From positions 1-64,000 of the forward strand of contig NZ_RSEB01000009.1 in the NCBI RefSeq assembly GCF_003933745.1: 64,000 nucleotides of DNA. Reading direction: 5' to 3'. The stretch is from Glycomyces terrestris. Its GTDB lineage: Bacteria > Actinomycetota > Actinomycetes > Mycobacteriales > Micromonosporaceae. Of the stretch, positions 60,827 through 64,000 are shown piece after piece (positions within the stretch are counted from its first letter, which is position 1; every line of letters starts with the position of its first letter). Below the pieces are notes generated by a model. The model made no database searches. It was not told where the DNA came from and saw only the letters and a program-made list of their open reading frames with translations. Made by a program: the position numbers and the translations under genes.

Positions 60827-61264
60827 CTAGTCGGCCCGGTGGGCGCGCATGACGCGCAGCAGCGCGGGCAGGCCCGCCGCGAGGCCCTCGCGCTCCTTCG
60901 CGGTCATCGCCGCGGCCCAGTGCTCGTACCGCTCGTGCAGCACGCCGGCCGCGTGCCGGTGGAGGCGACGCCCGGCCGCGGTGATCTCCAGCCGGTAGAG
61001 CCGCCGGTTCTCCGGGTCGCGCTCGCGCGTCACAAGGCCCTCCGACTCGAGGTCGGCGACGAGGCGGCTGACGCTGCTCTTCTCGAGCGCCAGGCGCTCG
61101 GCGAGCTCGCGCTGCGACATCCCGGAGCGGTGGTCGAGCTCGTGGAGCGCGAACAGCTGCGACATCGACAGCGCCCGCCCGGGGACCACGTGCTCCATGA
61201 GCGAGGCCTCGGCGGTGCGCACCAGGTCCATGAGGAGGTGGTGCAGGTGGTGCGCGTCGTCCAT
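60827..61264 (-). CDS. MarR family transcriptional regulator
   Basis: A 145-residue winged-helix regulator: SMSQLFALHELDHRSGMSQR leads into ELAERLALEKSSVSRLVADL (recognition helix) and the wing LVTRERDPENRRLYRLEIT. It most likely represses itself and the divergent methyltransferase gene through two matched palindromes in the 85-bp gap. The ATG at 61264 has GAGAAGGGG upstream; a longer frame would run through both operators. Confidence 0.92.
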   Translation of the reverse strand: MDDAHHLHHLLMDLVRTAEASLMEHVVPGRALSMSQLFALHELDHRSGMSQRELAERLALEKSSVSRLVADLESEGLVTRERDPENRRLYRLEITAAGRRLHRHAAGVLHERYEHWAAAMTAKEREGLAAGLPALLRVMRAHRAD

Positions 61265-61280
61265 GTCGCCCCTTCTCTCG

Positions 61281-61334
61281 GTTGCATCGTACAACCGAGT
61301 ATCGTAGACTCGACGGAAAGTTGTAGTGTGCAAC
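61281..61334. promoter_or_regulatory. Two MarR operators between divergent genes
   Basis: GTTGCATCGTACAAC (61281-61295) and GTTGTAGTGTGCAAC (61320-61334) share GTTG-N7-CAAC; the reverse complement of the first, GTTGTACGATGCAAC, is nearly the second. Centres are 39 bases apart. A probable -10 TATCGT region lies between. Confidence 0.68.
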
Positions 61335-61349
61335 TATCGAGGGGGAGTC

Positions 61350-61919
61350 ATGCCGCACGACCACCACCACCGCCACGGCGGCGCCATCGAGGGCCGCCAC
61401 AGCGACCGCTACAACCGGTTCGCCCGCCTCTTCGCGAAGGCCCAGTACCGCCGCATCGCCGCCGACATCGCCTCGGCCGCACCGCAGGACGCCGCCGTCC
61501 TCGACGTCGGCACGGGCCCGGGCCTGCTCCTGCGCAACCTCGCCGACCTCCGCCCCGACCTGCGCCTCGCGGGCGTCGACCTCGCCGCCGACATGGTCGC
61601 CCACGCCGAACGCAACCTCGCCGACCTCCCGGCGCGCCCCGACCTCCGCGCCGCCGACGTCGCCGCCCTGCCGTTCGAGGACGGCGCCTTCGACCTCGTC
61701 GTCAGCACCTACAGCTCCCACCACTGGTCCGACCCCGAGACCGGCGGCGCCGAGATCGCCCGCGTCCTGCGCCCCGCCGGCCGCTTCCTGAACTACGACT
61801 TCCCGCGGGCCCCGTTCGACGCCTTCGACGACCTCACCGAGACCGGCCGCACCGCCTTCCGCACCCCGTGGACGCTCTTCATGAAGACGATCCGCTTCGA
61901 GGCCGTCGACCCCGGCTGA
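61350..61919 (+). CDS. Class I SAM-dependent methyltransferase
   Basis: A 189-residue methyltransferase: motif I AAVLDVGTGPGLLLRNL (about 48-64), motif II-like LAGVDLAADMVAHAE, LPFEDGAFDLVVSTYSSHHW, and AEIARVLRPAGRFLNYDF. The N-terminus MPHDHHHRHGGAIEGRHS is His-rich and could bind a metal. Substrate unknown. ATG with GGGGGAG upstream. Divergent from and probably controlled by the MarR gene, so it may detoxify or modify the MarR ligand. Confidence 0.9.
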   Translation: MPHDHHHRHGGAIEGRHSDRYNRFARLFAKAQYRRIAADIASAAPQDAAVLDVGTGPGLLLRNLADLRPDLRLAGVDLAADMVAHAERNLADLPARPDLRAADVAALPFEDGAFDLVVSTYSSHHWSDPETGGAEIARVLRPAGRFLNYDFPRAPFDAFDDLTETGRTAFRTPWTLFMKTIRFEAVDPG

Positions 61920-61990
61920 CCCGCAATCCGGATGCGCCCCCGCTCCCGGTGTGCCACAGTCGCAGTGGCCCCCACCGGAACGGAAGCACC

Positions 61991-62368
61991 ATGACCAAGC
62001 CGACCCTCACCCTGTGGCGCCCCTGCGGCCCCGCCGAACTCGACCTCGTCCGCGCCGCCGACTGGCAGGCGTGGCCGCCCCGCCTGCCCGACCAGCCGAT
62101 CTTCTATCCGGTCCTCAACGAGGAGTATGCGATCAAGATCGCCCGCGACTGGAACGCGCCCCGCGACGGCGTCGGCTACGTGACCCGCTTCGAACTCGAC
62201 GCCGACTTCGCCGCCCGCTACCCCGTCCGGCAGGCCGGCGGCCGCACCATCCTCGAACTCTGGGTCCCCGCGGAGGAACTCGACGAGTTCAACCGCCACA
62301 TCGTCGGCCCGATCGAGGTCACGGCCGAATACCGCGCCGCGGGGCACGCGTCGTCCCCGGGACGCTGA
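61991..62368 (+). CDS. Conserved small protein (ADP-ribosylation/crystallin J1-like annotation group)
   Basis: A 125-residue soluble protein. TLTLWRPCGPAELDLVRAAD, WQAWPPRLPDQPIFYPVLNE, YAIKIARDWN and GRTILELWVPAEELDEFNRH are the conserved blocks of a small family often annotated as ADP-ribosylation/crystallin J1, although it is far too short for an ADP-ribosyl hydrolase; true function unknown. ATG with GGAAG upstream. Confidence 0.72.
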   Translation: MTKPTLTLWRPCGPAELDLVRAADWQAWPPRLPDQPIFYPVLNEEYAIKIARDWNAPRDGVGYVTRFELDADFAARYPVRQAGGRTILELWVPAEELDEFNRHIVGPIEVTAEYRAAGHASSPGR

Positions 62369-62429
62369 CGCCGTCCCGGGCTCCCGCGCCATCGAGCCCG
62401 CCGAGGACGGCGAGTCCGGCCACCAGCGT

Positions 62430-63386
62430 CTACAGCGGAGTGAGGGCCGCCCCGCCGCGGTTCGCGAGGTACGCCTTCCAGCTGCGGCAGCCGCCGACCG
62501 ACTCGATGTCCAGATACGGTGCGGCCCACATGAGGAAGCTCGACGCGTCGACGATCCCGACCAGGTCGAACGCGAGCGGCAGCAGCTCCCGCTCGGCCGC
62601 GCTGAGCGGCCTGACGCGCTCGTATCCGGCCACGAGCGCCGCCGCGAGCCCGGCCGGGAGCCGCAGGTCCTCCTGCTCGACGGCGGCATAGTGGCACCAG
62701 CGGGCGAGGTCGAGGACGAGCGGGCCGTGGTTGAGCTCGTCGAAGTCGAGCACCGCGACGACCTCGTCCCCGTCCACCAGCAGGTTCTGCCGGTGCAGGT
62801 CGTGGTGCAGCGGCCCGGACGGCAGCGCCGCGAGCCGTTCGAGCGCCGCCGCGTGCCGTTCGAGGAACCCGCGCGCCTCCACCCGCCAGAACCGCGCCCC
62901 GGCCAGCTTCACGTCGCTCGCCGCCGCCTGCTCCAGGATGCCGCGGCGGTCGATCACGGGGATCCGCTCGTCGGCCCAGCCCGCGGTGACCGTGTGCATT
63001 CGCGCCAGCAGCGCCCCGCACCGCACCGCCAGCGCCTCGGTCATCGCCTCCGGCACGGCCCCGGACACGAAGGGGAACACCACGACCGGGTTCCCCGCGA
63101 GCAGCGCCACCCGCTCGCCCAGCAAAGGGTGGATCGGCTTCGGCGTCGGGAACCCGCCGTCCGCGAGGTGCTCCAGCAGCGCCACCTCGGCGCTGACCTT
63201 GCGGTGGCGGGAGTGCAGGTACTCGCGGATCACCACGTCGCCCCGGTCGGTCGCGATCCGCGCCAGCCGGTTGTCCTCCCCGCCGGTCAGCGGCGCCGGC
63301 TCGCCCCGCGCCTCGAGACCGTAGCGCTGCAAGAACTTCGGGTAGTTCAGCCCGAGCGTGCCCTTCGGCCAGACGTGTCCGCTCAT
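62430..63386 (-). CDS. Phosphotransferase, APH / homoserine kinase type II-like
   Basis: A 318-residue APH-fold kinase. LTGGEDNRLARIATDRGDVV opens the N-lobe; the catalytic loop reads LHHDLHRQNLLVDGDEVVAV (HxDLxxxN) and the metal site LDFDELNHGPLVLDLA. The C-terminal FLMWAAPYLDIESVGGCRSW fits the choline/homoserine-kinase-like branch. Substrate unknown; small hydroxyl compounds are typical. ATG at 63386. It converges with the 61991 gene. Confidence 0.85.
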   Translation of the reverse strand: MSGHVWPKGTLGLNYPKFLQRYGLEARGEPAPLTGGEDNRLARIATDRGDVVIREYLHSRHRKVSAEVALLEHLADGGFPTPKPIHPLLGERVALLAGNPVVVFPFVSGAVPEAMTEALAVRCGALLARMHTVTAGWADERIPVIDRRGILEQAAASDVKLAGARFWRVEARGFLERHAAALERLAALPSGPLHHDLHRQNLLVDGDEVVAVLDFDELNHGPLVLDLARWCHYAAVEQEDLRLPAGLAAALVAGYERVRPLSAAERELLPLAFDLVGIVDASSFLMWAAPYLDIESVGGCRSWKAYLANRGGAALTPL

Positions 63387-63481
63387 CCGAGCAGTATCCC
63401 GGCGCGCGGCCCGCCCGCACAACGCGTTATGCGCGCCCCAATCGGCTCGCCCTTCGCGGGCCCGCGCCCTACGATGCGGAG

Positions 63482-63907
63482 ATGAACCGCGTCGAATTCC
63501 TCCTCGACCCCGCGGGAGGCCCGCTCCAGATCACGGTCGACGGCGTCCGCCTCGAAGCGCACCTCCGCCGCGCCGAACTCGCCTCCGCCCGCGCCGACGG
63601 CCAGGCGGACCTCGCCGGGGCCTACGCCGGCCTCACCCGCACCGACGCCGTCCGCTGGCCCAGCCGCCACTTCCTCGACGCCCCGGCCCTCCCCGGCATC
63701 GACGGCACCACCGTCCTCCTCGGCTGCGAGTGCGGCGACTGGGGCTGCTGGCCCCTCTCCGCCCGGGTCGACCTCACCCCGGCCACGGTCACCTGGCGCG
63801 ACTTCCGCAACGAGCACCGGCCGCACTGGGACCACACCGCCCTCCGGCCGTTCGTCTTCGACCGCGCCCAGTACGAGGCCTCCCTGCGCACCACCGCGCA
63901 GGCATAG
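63482..63907 (+). CDS. Hypothetical protein with conserved CxCGxxGC motif
   Basis: A 141-residue protein. LLDPAGGPLQITVDGVRLEA at the start and the central LLGCECGDWGCWPLSARVDL carries three cysteines in CECGDWGC, conserved in an uncharacterised actinobacterial family and possibly a metal site. C-terminal TWRDFRNEHRPHWDHTALRP is aromatic/basic. ATG at 63482 with CGGAG upstream. Confidence 0.75.
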   Translation: MNRVEFLLDPAGGPLQITVDGVRLEAHLRRAELASARADGQADLAGAYAGLTRTDAVRWPSRHFLDAPALPGIDGTTVLLGCECGDWGCWPLSARVDLTPATVTWRDFRNEHRPHWDHTALRPFVFDRAQYEASLRTTAQA

Positions 63908-63924
63908 AAGCGCGCAGCCACAGA

Positions 63925-63954
63925 AAAGGCCCGGACCGTTCGGTCCGGGCCTTT
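63925..63954. terminator. Rho-independent terminator, probably bidirectional
   Basis: AAAGGCCCGGACCG and CGGTCCGGGCCTTT form a perfect 14-bp stem with A/T ends on both sides, between the gene ending at 63907 and the minus-strand frame ending at 63958. Confidence 0.85.
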
Positions 63955-63957
63955 GAG

Positions 63958-64000
63958 TCAGCCTTGGATCTGGGCGGTGCGTTCGAGCTGCCTCGCCCGC
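63958..64000 (-). CDS. Possible C-terminal end of a gene cut by the window edge
   Basis: On the minus strand the last bases read RARQLERTAQIQG followed by TGA, directly before the bidirectional terminator. The terminator placement makes a gene end here likely; nothing can be said about its product. Confidence 0.4.
   Translation of the reverse strand, partial: RARQLERTAQIQG

Overview
The window is very GC-rich DNA with actinomycete-style gene packing: many GTG and a few TTG starts, stop/start overlaps of the ATGA and GTGA type, and strong third-position GC. A DtxR/IdeR-type iron box, a P450 with a small Fe-S ferredoxin, an alpha-lytic-type secreted protease, a TIGR03086-family protein and an ECF42-type sigma factor all fit a soil actinomycete. 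I cannot fix the genus from sequence alone; Glycomycetaceae or Micromonosporaceae-like is a guess.

Layout. 0-0.5 kb: end of an rRNA operon (23S 3' tail, 5S, terminator). 0.5-11.6 kb: mixed housekeeping and environmental genes (a gamma-glutamyltransferase homologue, a YcaQ-like DNA glycosylase, secreted S1 protease, NmrA-like reductase, NarL-type two-component system, nitrilase-family hydrolase). 11.7-14.5 kb: P450, TetR and ferredoxin genes, followed by the wreck of a ferredoxin reductase gene; the TetR gene seems to carry a one-base frameshift. 14.5-18.7 kb: an iron-regulated divergent pair, a siderophore-interacting reductase facing a penicillin-acylase/GNAT fusion, with a perfect iron box between them. 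18.9-19.5 kb: Nudix remnant and a toxin-antitoxin pair.

19.6-35.4 kb is a catabolic island: two SDRs, a TetR regulator, a quinone oxidoreductase-like enzyme, a five-gene Liv-type ABC importer, an ACAD10/11-like kinase, two acyl-CoA dehydrogenases, an acyl-CoA ligase, a thioesterase, a MaoC hydratase, a third SDR and a zinc alcohol dehydrogenase. Four near-identical 18-bp palindromes lie in front of its four transcription units, so it reads as one regulon for import, CoA activation and beta-oxidation of an unidentified acid or alcohol. The kinase/dehydrogenase/ligase trio resembles the machinery for 4-hydroxy acids. No thiolase is present.

35.6-38.8 kb: TetR plus MMPL/RND exporter. 40.1-45.1 kb: a tightly overlapping four-gene operon (two unknown proteins, a TPR protein, a CHAT caspase-like protease) that looks like a conflict, signalling or defence module. 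It diverges from 45.2-50.4 kb, which holds two membrane proteins that share an 18-bp upstream motif and an unusual Hsp70-transmembrane-propeller fusion. 50.6-64 kb: two aldo/keto reductases facing a LysR gene, YciI/DGPF protein plus ECF42-type sigma factor, a secreted polysaccharide deacetylase with a ricin-type lectin, a DUF418 membrane protein, SNF2 helicase, a divergent MarR/methyltransferase pair with paired operators, and small conserved genes.
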